The notes under the pieces were generated by a model that saw only the letters and a list, made by a program, of their open reading frames with translations, did no database searches and was not told the DNA's origin. Source: Bolinopsis microptera (taxonomy: Eukaryota; Ctenophora; Tentaculata; Lobata; Bolinopsidae). From it: a stretch of 64,000 nucleotides of DNA. The position numbers and the translations under genes are program-made. The stretch lies in assembly GCF_026151205.1 (NCBI RefSeq), contig NC_087076.1, positions 4,549,902-4,613,901 on the forward strand. Reading direction: 5' to 3'. Shown in pieces: positions 33,761 through 55,768 of the stretch; positions within the stretch are counted from its first letter, which is position 1, and each line of letters starts with the position of its first letter.

Positions 33761-33879
33761 GTAAATGTTTAGTTTCTGTTCTTTTCCGCTCACGAGAATA
33801 TTATACTCAATACTCCCAAGTCCGTACAATTAGAAATATTTAGGATTACCTACAATTACTAATACTATAACCTTTGCAG

Positions 33880-44799
<10,920 letters not shown>

Positions 44800-45170
44800 A
44801 TTTGGAGAACTTGTCGGGGTAAACGTTTCTTAGACACTGTTTTAAAGAATTTGACTTTATTTCATCCGATAATCAATCTTAAAAGATATAATACACACTA
44901 GTTTTATATATTTCATTGGATTCCAGGATAAATTATTATTTAGCATGATTACAACACACATAACTCCGACATGCGCAAGAATTATATTTTCGGGCTTGGT
45001 GAATTTTTAACATTGGGTAAATTTCTTTGTAACATGATTAAATAAGTTCGGAGAACTTTTCGTGGTTGATGTGTCTATTTTATCCGATAATCAATCTTAA
45101 AAAGATATTACACACATTATATTTCATTGGATTTTAAATCCAGGATAAATTATTATTTAGCATGATTACT

Positions 45171-45719
45171 ATTGCATCACAAGACTTGATTTTAGAGACT
45201 CCGAATCTACTCGTTTTCATTATCAGCACACTCAAATAAATGAAGGAAAAATGAAAATGAAGACATATTTTTGGAATGAAATAATGATTATTGAAACTTG
45301 GTTCTAATTCATGGCAGAATAATTGCTCAAAATATTTTTCACCATGGATCCAGTCTGATCAATTTTTGAGGTGATTTTTGGGACTATGGAAATTGAAACT
45401 CATTTCTGTAGAAAAACGCCTGATACGAATTTATTCACACTCACAGATAATCCCATGATTTCCACAAACATTATTCCTAACTGTAAACACCCAAATCATC
45501 TCAACTGTAAGTGTAAACAGTGCTCTTTCGCTTCGCCAAGAATTATTCTTTAAAACCGTTAAATTGTACAGTGTACAGCAATATTGTACAATGAAGCAAT
45601 GTTAGAACAAAGCATTAAAACGATTTCACTGGTTACAAATTAGCATAATTATAAAAAGATAGAAAGATAAAGGTAGGTAAAACCCCTTGTTCTTCAACGT
45701 TCTTCTCAGGACTTGGGGA
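45171..45719. other. Unassigned intergenic sequence
   Basis: AT-rich, no gene or repeat recognised. Confidence 0.4.
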
Positions 45720-45990
45720 ACTCAGATGGAAAACTGCAAAACGCTTTATCTGCGTTTATAGTAGTGATCCAGATTCCAGACTTCAGATTCCGGTACAACA
45801 GGATTGAGGATAGTGATAACAGCAGCCTTGTAGATGCGGGTCTTGGTTGTTGTTTTTATAGTTTTGTTGTTCCATGTCTTCCAGAACTGGTGGAATGCAC
45901 AATTGGCACGCCGGATCCTGATGTCTACATTTGGATCGATGTACCATCCCAACTAATGTTGGTACCCAGATAAAAATAGTTACTGACCTG
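45720..45990 (-). pseudogene. LINE reverse transcriptase C-terminal fragment
   Basis: The minus strand reads YLGTNISWDG in one frame, then DPNVDIRIRRANCAFHQFW and NNKTIKTTTKTRIYKAAVIT, as in the thumb region of APE-type LINE RTs (R-I-x-K-A ... F ... T-K-x-R-I). It is about 85 codons with frame breaks, truncated on both sides, and is a different family from LINE A, B, D and E. Confidence 0.7.
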
Positions 45991-47611
45991 CTTAACAGGG
46001 ATTCCCCCTAGATTGAACGATATATAAATACATAACGTATTAATATCTATTATCCAAACTCATAGCAAAAACACGTATTTTTGCCCGTAAGAGCCTCTAC
46101 TACAGGCGAAACGTAACTGTTTGCCCCGCCACCCCCCCCCCCCCCCACAAATTTGTTTCCGCGCCACCAAAATCTTTTTGGTTGTAAAAAAGGTCGGGCT
46201 TCCTTTTTGCCGCCTCAAACAGCTTTTTGCCGTCCCCTTTGGAGCAAAAGGACCCCAAATATTTTATTCACGTCGACCGAACTTTAAAATTAAATTGGAT
46301 GGGATAATACACAAATTGGGCGTTTTTGCTTTTGAGAAATACCTGAAATTCGAAAAAATACCGCCTTCCCCTTTCACCCGCATAGCAGGGGTAGCGGGCG
46401 CGGTCGTTTCTGTGGTGGATCCCAGAGCGAATATGGGAATAAGAGTGCTGAAGAGTGAAGAGTACTGCTGTTCTCAGAGACTTGTGTTTTAGTCTGACTG
46501 GAAGTGGAAGAGAGAAAACCAGGAGGATGAACGTTACGTTTGCCATGAAAACTGTTACATCTACTCATCTAGGATGTAGAACGCAATATTCTGCAACGGA
46601 GTTGCTTCTTTCTTTTTGGAATCAACAACTGAATACTGATGATTAATTTATAAAGTATATATATTGCATTTCGACACGAACGTCACTAAGGGAGACACAC
46701 AAGGTTAGGCTTGAATCCTTCGTACATTTGTAGAGCCTGTAAAACATTTTAGATAAGCACTCTATCAAGCAAAATTGATATATTCATCATAATTTATTAA
46801 CTCAAACGCATTAAGCATATATGCTATATTCAGTCTGGTCAATCATGCACATTGAACTGTAATTCATAGTAGAGTTTCTAACATTTTTTGGCCGCGCCCA
46901 TTTTTATTATGTTCGTATATAATTATCTAAGCTTCTGAACTTCGTAGAGACTTTCGGGTTTTGTGAGTATCGCACGATGGTAGCAGCATGGCCGGATGCT
47001 CATCTCGGAAGTAGTTACAGTTATTCGCCGATTCAACACGGTTTAAATGCACCGACATTTTGGACGGGAAATGTTTCCAACACTATTGTCATGTGCCATA
47101 AGCAATTGTAAAACTCCTGACGTAACTTGTGCCTTCGGCACTCGTTGGGTTAAGAGTTCTATAACCTACTATACCATAAGTAATCAGCAAGTCTTGCACG
47201 GTATAGTCATAACAGAGTAACAGAAACAATTGTGGATCTAATCTTTCCATGTCACCAAGGACACGATCACCAGTCCTTGCGAAAGTGCATAATTATTCAA
47301 ATTATTCACTAGGTCAAAAAACTACAAACAAATAAATCTTCATCTTGAGAAGAAATTGTTATTTCAGAAATATTGTAGCTAAACAATTTCTTAAGCGCTT
47401 TGTGACATGACATGTGATTCGCTGTCCACGTGGTGTTAACTTACCAATCAGATCATTTTAAAGTAACATATACCTAGTCGTCCAGCTGGACGGTTCTCCG
47501 CAGGACATATTTAATGCAATTTTTGGCCTTTTTTAGACTAATAATGAACCATAACTATATTTATTTGTAATTTTTTTTAAACAGATAGTTCAGGCGATAG
47601 GTTATGTTCTT
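45991..47611. other. Unassigned sequence
   Basis: Contains a C run at 46127-46146 and some open frames (for example 46121-46492) with no recognisable family. 46890-46960 shares the word CGCCCAT and CTAAGCTTCTGAACTTCGTAGAGA with the 341-bp repeat units. No gene can be supported. Confidence 0.4.
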
Positions 47612-48280
47612 GCCGATATAGTCAGTGTAATAAGCGCCAAACGCGAGCACAGAACTTTTTTCTCCGATTTCGATAAATTTGGTACCAAAAGTTGTCTAAA
47701 AATGTGAATAAAATAAATCCACCGTGTAGCAATTTTCGGAAAAAATGCTACACGGCGCTTGTTCGCCGCGCGTGCTTTTTTCGCGCAAATTTTTAGTTTT
47801 TGGCCTATTACTTGCACATTTTCAATTATTATCACATAGATATGGTATCGTAATCAGCTCATCGAGACGAAACTTTTAGTACTAACATTTTAAGATTTAA
47901 AGGAATTTTTTTTTCAAAATTTTTTAATCTGAACACAAGGGTTTGTGTGAAATTTTTAACAAATTTTTGAAAATTTTTGTGCTTCAAATATTATAATTTT
48001 GAAACTAAAAGTTGCGTCTGACTAAGCTCATTACGATCCTGTAAGAATTATTTCAAAATATTCAATATTTTAGGAGTTATAGGCATTTTAAGCAATAAAT
48101 TAACCATTTTTCGTCCATATTACACTTTTGCAATGCACAGGAGGCCGACATACATCTCAACGAATCGTGCTACACGGTGAATTTTCATTATTCACAGTTA
48201 AAGGCAACTTTTGGTACCAAATTTATTCAGAGACAAAAAATTCTGTGCCAACTCATGGCTCTTATTACATAGACTAATAG
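47612..48280. mobile_element. 0.66-kb foldback MITE
   Basis: 47625-47735 pairs with the reverse complement of 48160-48275. Shared words are TGTAATAAG, AATTTGGTACCAAAAGTTG and CACCGTGTAGCA. The interior is AT-rich and non-coding. The target duplication was not resolved. Confidence 0.72.
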
Positions 48281-49253
48281 ATAAACACAACAAATAGCGT
48301 TTTCAACATTAGTGGCTTAATTTAGGTATCTATTGATCTTGTTGTGTAGCTATAATAATCTTTTGTAACAATAATGTACGCTCTACTAAACACTTTTACG
48401 AACCAATTTCCATTGCTACCAAATAAAAATTGTATTATTAGTCTTTATAATGAATCCTTATCATTATCTATATTATGTTTTAAACTTGACGAAAAATCCC
48501 CGGAAACAACATAAAACACAAAATATAGACAAAAACTGACACTTCTATGTGGTCAATTTCAGCTCGAAAATAGAGTTGAAAACTCGCGATGTTTAGCAAG
48601 GTTACAGAAAAAGAATATCCATCTATTATAACATTTTCAGAAATTTGATTCAGGCTTTAAATTTTGTATAATTAACGTCGGAAGAGATAAATTGACGATA
48701 ATATATTAGCTTTATTTCATCACAATTTGACTGCAATTTTTTCACACTATAGATGATGAAGAGAAGTCAGAACATAACTGTTTAAAAAATACTCGAATAA
48801 AGCTTTCGACTATCAGGTTTTCTATAATTATTTTTATATTAATATAGCATGCAGGGCACAGCTTTTCAAGCTACTATCTTTATATTATTCGATAGTTTTA
48901 ATAAAGCAAATAAGATAGTTTAATAATCCACCTATTTCATTAAGATCTCGCCATGTAACATGTATGTATTTCATTAACTATCTTATCATGCTCTTATCAT
49001 GCTCTAGATCCCCAACAGTGTTGGGCCAACACCTCTACTAAGGCTGTTATTAAGCAAGGTTTTTAACAGTTTATCTGCCCAGAGAGGACGGAATTGAAAG
49101 CACTCCCACGGCCCACTTGTAAATTTTAACATTCATGCTAGAAATGCCATTATTTAGGAAACTTCAATCCTCCGTCTCTCTGATATACCCATTATGAATA
49201 CTGCCTGATATTTCTAAACTGATAATTGTAATTTCTCGGGTAATTTTTTCACT
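48281..49253. other. Unassigned AT-rich sequence
   Basis: No gene, repeat or RNA recognised. It ends at the TA (49254-49255) before a CCTTATCGGACC-type element. Confidence 0.4.
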
Positions 49254-49290
49254 TACCTTATCGGACCTTATTTGAACGGACATTAATTAA

Positions 49291-49593
49291 ACACTGGCTC
49301 AGTGGCTTAGTTGGTTAATCTGCTTGTCTACTGGCCCTGACGTTGCGAGTTTGAATTCCAGTTGGGCCAAGATTTCAAAATTGATGGGCAGCCGTCACTC
49401 ACCAAACCATGGTGTGAATGGTAGTGGCTCTCATTAGAGCTGCGAAAATAACACTAGTGCATATATGCCTGGGGTTGCGTCCCGAATATGCTGCAGGGAA
49501 AACTGTACCGAAAGGACCGTGGCCGCACCGCAAAAGAAAAGGAGATCGGCCCCTCGATCCTAGCTTGCTAGGTTCGCCATTGTTGTTGTTGTT
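49291..49593 (+). mobile_element. tRNA-derived SINE
   Basis: About 300 bases. The head contains an A-box-like TGGCTTAGTTGG and, about 40 bases later, a B-box-like GAGTTTGAATTCC with one extra base, then a tRNA-unrelated body and a (TTG)n tail at 49580-49594. The equivalent place in the 13.2-kb element (near 24960) lacks it, so it is an insertion. The parent tRNA is not assigned. Confidence 0.72.
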
Positions 49594-50100
49594 GGAGGTC
49601 CTATCGTCCATTTTAATGTCCGTTCAAATAAAGTCCGTCCGTTTAAGGTCCGTCCAAGTTAAAGTCCGTTGAGATTTTTTCCAAAATTATTCCACTGCGA
49701 ACTCATGTTTAGGATATGACAACTTTTTAATTTCAGTCAATTGTAATTTCCATCATCGGATTCGGACTAATAAACTATATCATTGGATCAATGAAGAACG
49801 AGTTATTATACAATTTAAATATTCTAATTTCTAATTAGTATCAGTATCACATTCAAGATCAATGTTTCCCGCAATCAAACAACGAATGAGCTCTAAAAAT
49901 TCCCAACAAGATCTTTATAACATCGGTAAAATATTTTCGTCCATATTCTCAGTACCTATAAAGATAAGATGGGGTTAAAACTCCAATAAAAATTTCAATA
50001 CAAATTTCAATAATTTTTTATTGAAATCACATTATGGCATGAAAACTTTTTTGATCTACGGCTTCCTCGTTCACTTCTTCGGAGTTATTATTTACGTCCA

Positions 50101-50241
50101 CATCTTGTAAAAGTTAACACTGAAATGCAGGACCGAGGTACTGGTCAAATAAAAAATTGTTTAAAAAAAGCAGGTATTACTGATGCTTTTAGCATAAAAT
50201 ATTTAATACACGATAACCCATTTGAGGAAGATGACCTGTGA
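50101..50241 (+). pseudogene. Transposase C-terminal fragment (pogo/Tigger-like)
   Basis: 47 codons ending with a stop. They read LVKVNTEMQDRGTGQIKNCL, then KKAGITDAFS, and end NPFEEDDL. It is collinear with the relic at 11992-12120, where the matching end is NPFDEDDM. It shows that both elements derive from one transposase. Confidence 0.75.
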
Positions 50242-50709
50242 TATGATCATAAAATCTGATCATATTTCGTATCTGTTGTTTTTACACAACTTTCATAATC
50301 ATAGACACTGATCTACAGATATTTTGACATTTTTTACTGCTTAACGACGGTCTTTTTTGTTCATTGGATGAAAAATTAGTTTACAAATTATCTGCTAAAA
50401 TTTTAAAAACGCCAAAACAAAGATGACAAAATTTGTACTTTTTTTGATGGTTTTGAATGCCTTCATTAAACGTTAATTTTAATGTCTGTTCATAATTATG
50501 TCCGTTCATTTGATGTCCTGTCAAATAAGGTCCGATAAGGTACATTCGATCCGCGCCCCTTTTAATTGTGTTCGTAAAATAGTTAAAAACTTGCAGTGAT
50601 TGTAGCAAGATTCTCCTATTCAGCATGAGTTATTCCAGGGTCTTCTGTCGAAAAACTTACATTATTTTAGCGCCCACGTGCTGCAACTTCACATTGTATC
50701 GTTAAAATC

Positions 50710-51316
50710 ATGACAGTAAAAATTTTAAACGAAAACTTGGTCATTGCAAATCCTGTTTTAAACGTTGAAGACTTCGATGATTCTGAAAGTGAATCTGCTC
50801 AAAGCAAACATGGATGGAAAATATACGGTAAGCAAAATTGAAAGTATTTACATTACTTGCTGTAGTTTTTTAGTTAAATAGAGTTAAATTATTAATTTTG
50901 TTATTGAATATGACATTTCCAAAGCGAAATGATTTCAAATAAGCTGACGATAAATGGTAATTTCAGACTCTAGCCTGACATTGGAAGTTACTGTTTCTGG
51001 TGAAACTTCAGAAGGGAACGATGAGGACAAACCGGTGTCATCAGAAGACGAGGAACGTACTCGGAGGGTAAATGTTTAGTTTCTGTTCTTTTCCGCTCAC
51101 GAGAATATTAATACTCTACACTCCCAAGTCCGTACAATTAGAAATATTTAGGATTACCTACAATCACTATAACCTTTGCAGAAATGACAACATGCCATCG
51201 GATGATTATAGTGATCTTTTCTTGCCTTGGAATGTACGTCGTATTTATGACCCGACTGTATCCGTCCGGATTTTATTTAGAATTCCTTAAACAATCTGGC
51301 TTCAGTACCATAATAG
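50710..51316 (+). pseudogene. Orphan MFS 5' exons (duplicate)
   Basis: Exons 50710-50827, 50967-51067 and 51182-51316 mirror 33399-34014. Exon 1 uses a better donor (GTAAGC). Exon 2 keeps an uninterrupted acidic frame (GNDEDKPVSSEDEERTRR) where the other copy has small deletions. The helix-1 exon reads MIIVIFSCLGMYVVF. No later MFS exon occurs in the remaining 12.7 kb, where a gene on the other strand appears. It is either a truncated duplicate or the start of a gene with a very long intron, and is called pseudogene with caution. Confidence 0.6.
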
Positions 51317-51336
51317 GTAAGTGAGATTACATTAAC

Positions 51337-51600
51337 AGTGCTGGCAAGCACGACCGCCGCCATTATACTCACTATACTAATTACCCCCAATACTATTATA
51401 CCCCCTTTACTGTTTTTCTGGCATTAAGACTTATCGAAAGTAGTTCAGCAGGCATATTTTAAGGTCAAAACATTCTAATTCAATGTCAAAGATGGCAGAA
51501 ATGAAAAATAGTTATGTGGAGGTTTTTAAGAAATTTGCGAGAAAGTAAGTTAATCGACTGAAAAAAATGTTTCAAGTTTAAGTATAGGGAAGTGGGGCAA
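51337..51600 (+). repeat. Intronic repeat R, copy 2
   Basis: Same family as 34035-34350. Part of the segmental duplication. Confidence 0.8.
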
Positions 51601-51649
51601 GTTTCCACAACTGATCTTTTCTGATCAGCGATAATAACCTCTTTTTTAC

Positions 51650-52075
51650 GCTAAAAAAGCACTTATTGAGAAAACCCACCGTTTATTGGCGATTATAAAG
51701 CGATTATAAACGGTCCCGTTAATATACGATTAGAAACGATTATAATCGCTTTTTCCATAATTTTTTTTGCAAAAGCGATTATAAGCGCTTTAAAAGCGAT
51801 AATAAATCTAGAATTAAAAATATTAATGATAAAATCGCTTTTATTTTAGGGTTGGCGATTATAATCGCTCCGTAAGCGCTTTTCAACAAAACGCTTATAA
51901 ACCGTTTTTTGGACCGTTTTTAAAACGCTTTTAATCGTCTATAAGCGATTATATTCACTATATAGGGAAAGTTCCAAATTAAAAAGAGCCTACTAGTACT
52001 AGTAATAATCGTTAAAAAAAGCTTTTTTATTTTAAGTTTATAATTGCGGTTTAAAACGATTATAAGTATTAAATA
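51650..52075. repeat. Cluster of palindromic GCGATTATAATCGC-like words
   Basis: GATTATA occurs seven times here and its reverse complement several times more, often extended to GCGATTATAA or GCGATTATAATCGC, with CGCTTTTAA-like spacers. The arrangement is irregular, not a tandem repeat. Single related words occur at 55771-55790 and 55905-55915. Confidence 0.75.
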
Positions 52076-52435
52076 TTTGACCAAAACCCATAATCATGGG
52101 TAGAGTGGACCGCTGCCAGTGTCTCTCTTTCCCAAACAAAAGGCAATGATATCAATTTGAATGACCGTTATCAAATGCAAAATGATACCGAGAATGAAAT
52201 CGGTCGCTCACTTTTCCCACTCATTCATGGCTTACGATTTGTAATAAGTTTCGATTTATAACATGTAATCTATTTCAATTGTAAATGAATGGCATGAGAA
52301 AAGCGAGCGACCGATTTCATTCTCGGTATCATTTTGCATTTGATAACGGTCATTCAAATTGATATCATTGCCTTTTGTTTGGGAAAGAGAGACACTGGCA
52401 GCGGTCCACTCTACCCATGATGGGTTTTGGTCAAA
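52076..52435. mobile_element. 360-bp self-complementary MITE, copy A
   Basis: Arms of about 165 bases are near-perfect inverse copies: TTTGACCAAAACCCAT..., GAGAATGAAATCGGTCGCTC and the inverse. TA flanks both ends (52074-52075, 52436-52437). Confidence 0.93.
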
Positions 52436-53472
52436 TATCATCTCTTTTTGATTATAATGTCAGGGTACTTTACAAAGCCGAAATGTAAACTCATAACTTC
52501 ATTAATATTAATAAGGAGGTGATTTCAACGATTTCGAAATTTTTCCTTTAAAAACATTTCCTTGTGTTTAGGTAAGCATATCGGTCGATCACTGACTGAA
52601 TATGCCACTCTGTCTCTATACTCATTCAAGTTCGCATTAAATTCATATATAATGACATTGAACTGTCGTGGCAAAGCAGAATTTGTTCAAAATCACGAAT
52701 GAGCAAAATTTTAACCTTTCGCACGTGCAAACCTTGAGCGAAAGTTGCGTGTGCATCCAATATTGAATCACCGTAAATTTTTGCATGATGGTGTTTTATA
52801 TATAGTTTGATAAGCATGAAAAATTTCAAAGTATTTCAAGAAGAACTGTAATCACAACGGCACTCCAAAGTTGACGGAAATTGGTGAAAACAGCAATTTT
52901 CAGTGATTTTAGCAATTTTCTATCAATTTGGGCTTGGCCCCACGTGTGCAACTTTTCGATTTTCAACTTTAAAACTAGCCTATGACACAATTTAGACCTT
53001 TAGGAAGCAAAACTGAGCTCCACAACCCAAGGGATGGTGTAACACCAGAGAATACTAGAACGTAAAATTAGCGTTTTTATAAAATTATTCTTTAAAAAAG
53101 CACTAACTTCAATAGCGAATATCTTTATGAAGGAGCAAGCTAGAAAAACTTTCCGGTAGATTTTCAGAATGCTTAAACAATTATCTAACTTCAATTTGAA
53201 CTCAAATTTTGAATAAAATTCTTCCTTAATGGCGTAAAATCGATTTGAAAAATGATTACTTTGTGTAAAATCAAGTTTTAAAAATGGTTAACTTGATGAC
53301 GTCATCAAGTGGTGATGATGACGTTGAATTACTTTTTAACATAATGTAAACTAAAGTCTAAACAATTATCTTCAAGACCTGTGGTCCAAAATGGCTGTAT
53401 CTTTTATACTTTAGAATCTATGGACACTTAAATGTAGGCTACAATTGACTGCCAAAGCGTCTATACATCTAT

Positions 53473-53890
53473 CACAATGCTGGCAAGCATAACCGTTGCC
53501 CTTATATTCACAACACTATGTACCCCCTATACTATTATATCCCCTTTATTGTTTTCCAGGCATTAAGACTCATCGAAAGTAGTTCAGCAGGTATATTTAA
53601 GTTCAAAACATTCTAATTCAATGTTAAAGATGACAGGAATAAGAAATAGTTATGTGGAGGTTTTTAAGAAATTTGCGCAAAATACGCGCCAGCATGTTAT
53701 ACGAAATTAGGTAAAAAACCCAAAATCGCCATATTCAGGTGCCTTAAAAACCATGTTAAAATTGAGTTAGAGATCTGAAACTTTGCAGAGCGTCTAGACC
53801 TTGTCCAAATCGACTGTTAAAAAAAATTTCATGTTGCAGGAGTATCGGGAAGTGGGTTTTCTGGAACCCCTGTTTTACAACAGATTGTCG
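53473..53890 (+). repeat. Repeat R, copy 3 (loop of the palindrome)
   Basis: Begins ATGCTGGCAAGCATAACC and contains CCCCCTATACTATTATATCC and CAGGCATTAAGACTCATCG. It is longer than copies 1 and 2 and ends near CCCCTGTTTTACAACAGATT. Confidence 0.8.
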
Positions 53891-54911
53891 TGAAGCTATA
53901 TATATATATAGTATAGACGCTTTTGCAGTAAATTGTAGCCTACATTTAAGTGTCCGTAGATTCAAAAGTATAAAAGATACAGTCATTTCGAACCACAGGT
54001 TTTAAAGATAATTGTTTATACTTTAGTTTACATTATATCGAAAAATAATTTATCGTCATCATCATCACTTGATGACGTCATCAATTTAAGTGTTTTTAAA
54101 ACTTGATTTTTGACAAAATAACAACTTTTCAAATCGATTTTAAAGCATTAAGGAGTAATTTTATTCAAAATCTGAGGACATTTTTACCTTAGATAATTGT
54201 TCAAGCATTCTGAAAATCTACCGGAAAGTTTTCCTACCTTGCTCCTTCATAAAGATATTCGCTATTGAAGTTTGTGCTTTTTTGAAGAATAATTTTATAA
54301 AAACACAAAAGTTGTGAATTAGTATTCTCTGGTGTTGGGCCATCCCTTGGGTTGTGGAGCTCAATTTTGCTTCCTAAAGGTCTAAATTGTGTTATAGGCT
54401 AGTTTTAAAGTTGAAAATCGAAAAGTTGCACACGTGGGGACACGCCCAAATTCATTTAAAATAGCTAAAATCACTAAAAATTGTTATTTTCACGATTTTT
54501 ACCAACTTTGGAGTCCCGTTGTGATCCAAGTTCTTTTTGAAATCTTCTGAAACTTTTCATGCTTATCAAACTATATATTAAATAACACTATGCAAAAATT
54601 TATGGTGATTCAATATTTTATGCGCACGCAACGTCCGCTCAAAGTTTGCACGTGCGAAAGGTGAGAATTTTGCTCATTCGTGATTTCGAATATATTCTGC
54701 TTTCCCACGATATTAAAATGGCATTATATATGAATTTAATGCCAACTTGAATGAGTAAAAAGTGCTATATTCAGTCTGTTATTGACAGATATGCCTATCT
54801 AAACACAAGGAAACGTTTTCAAAGGTAAAATTTCGAAATCGTTGAAATTACCTCCTTATTAAGTTTCGACTGTGTAAATTATCCTGACATTATAATCAAA
54901 AAGAGATGATA

Positions 54912-55238
54912 TTTGACCAAAACCCATAATCATGGGTAGAGTGAACCGCTGCCAGTGTCTCTCTTTTCCAAACAAAAGAAAATGATATTAATTTGAGGAA
55001 CCGTCCGCAAATGCAAATTGATACCGAGAATGAAATCGGTCGCTCGCTTTTCCCATTCATTCACGGCTTACGTATTGTAATAAAGCTTATTGAATGGGAA
55101 AAGCGAGCGACCGATTTCATTCTCGGTATCAATTTGCATTTGCGGACGGTTCCTCAAATTAATATCATTTTCTTTTGTTTGGAAAAGAGAGACACTGGCA
55201 GCGGTTCACTCTACCCATGATTATGGGTTTTGGTCAAA
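54912..55238. mobile_element. 327-bp self-complementary MITE, copy B
   Basis: Same family as 52076-52435. The arms are slightly shorter and the central loop contains a CTTACG/CTTATTG spacer. TA flanks both ends (54910-54911, 55239-55240). Confidence 0.93.
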
Positions 55239-55254
55239 TATAATATACATCTAT

Positions 55255-55768
55255 TACAGTGCTGGCAAGCACGAGCGGTGTCTTTATTGGGGGAATACTA
55301 TGTACCCCTTTACTATTGTACCCCCTTTACTATTACACCCCTCTACTATTACACCCCCTTTGGTACACGTTGGAAGCCTCTTTCGTGCACGCGAAGCGTG
55401 CACTCCGGCCGGAGGCGGGGAGTTTTTCAGGCATTAAGACTCATCGGAAGTCGTTCAGCAGATTTATTTTTAGTTCAAAACATTCTAATTTGATGTCAAA
55501 GATGACAGAAATAAGAAATAGTTATGTTGAGATTTTTAAGAAATTTGCATAAAATACGCGCCAGCACTGTTATACGAAATTCGGTAAAAAACCCAAAATC
55601 GCCATATTCAGGTGCCTTAAAAACCATGTTAAAATTGAGTTAGAGATCTGAAACTTTGCAGGGCGTCTAGACGTTGACCTAATCGACTGTAAAAAAAGTT
55701 TCAAGTTTCAGGAGCACCGGGAAATGGGTTTTCTAGAACCCCTGTTTTACGACAGATTGTCGTGATAT
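55255..55768 (+). repeat. Repeat R, copy 4
   Basis: Starts GTGCTGGCAAGCACGAGC. The C-rich part is expanded into several CCCCTTTACTATTAC units, and a GC-rich hairpin (GTGCACGCGAAGCGTGCAC, about 55384-55402) is inserted. The end matches copy 3 (TGTTTTACGACAGATTGTCG). Confidence 0.8.

Larger units (their letters stand above)
49256..50540 (+). mobile_element. 1.3-kb TA-flanked element, short relative of the 13.2-kb element
   Basis: The left end CCTTATCGGACCTTATTTG (49256) and right end AATAAGGTCCGATAAGG (50540) are flanked by TA. The left end matches the 24998 end of the 13.2-kb element and the right matches its 11757 end. It contains a tRNA-derived SINE and, at 50101-50241, the C-terminal codons of the same transposase type. 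It is non-autonomous. Confidence 0.88.
50541..51600 (+). repeat. Segmental duplicate of 33211-34330 (MFS 5' end)
   Basis: Nearly collinear with 33211-34330, including the transposon end upstream, exons 1-3, their introns and part of repeat R. The same TA insertion junction (TACATTCGATCCGCGCCCC) follows the transposon end in both, so the insertion existed before the duplication. Confidence 0.92.
52076..55238. mobile_element. 3.2-kb palindrome bounded by two MITEs
   Basis: 52076-53463 and 53921-55238 are imperfect inverted copies of each other around a loop of about 457 bases. Each outer end is a self-complementary MITE (52076-52435 and 54912-55238) with TTTGACCAAAACCCAT ends and TA outside. 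The inner arms share the words CACCGTAAATTTTTGCAT, GAAAGGT/ACCTTTC and GATGACGTCATC. No coding sequence is seen. Confidence 0.88.

Noticed and set aside
46121-46492. Open frame of 123 codons as a gene
   Set aside because: It begins in a poly-C tract, has no recognisable domain, and the region is otherwise non-coding.
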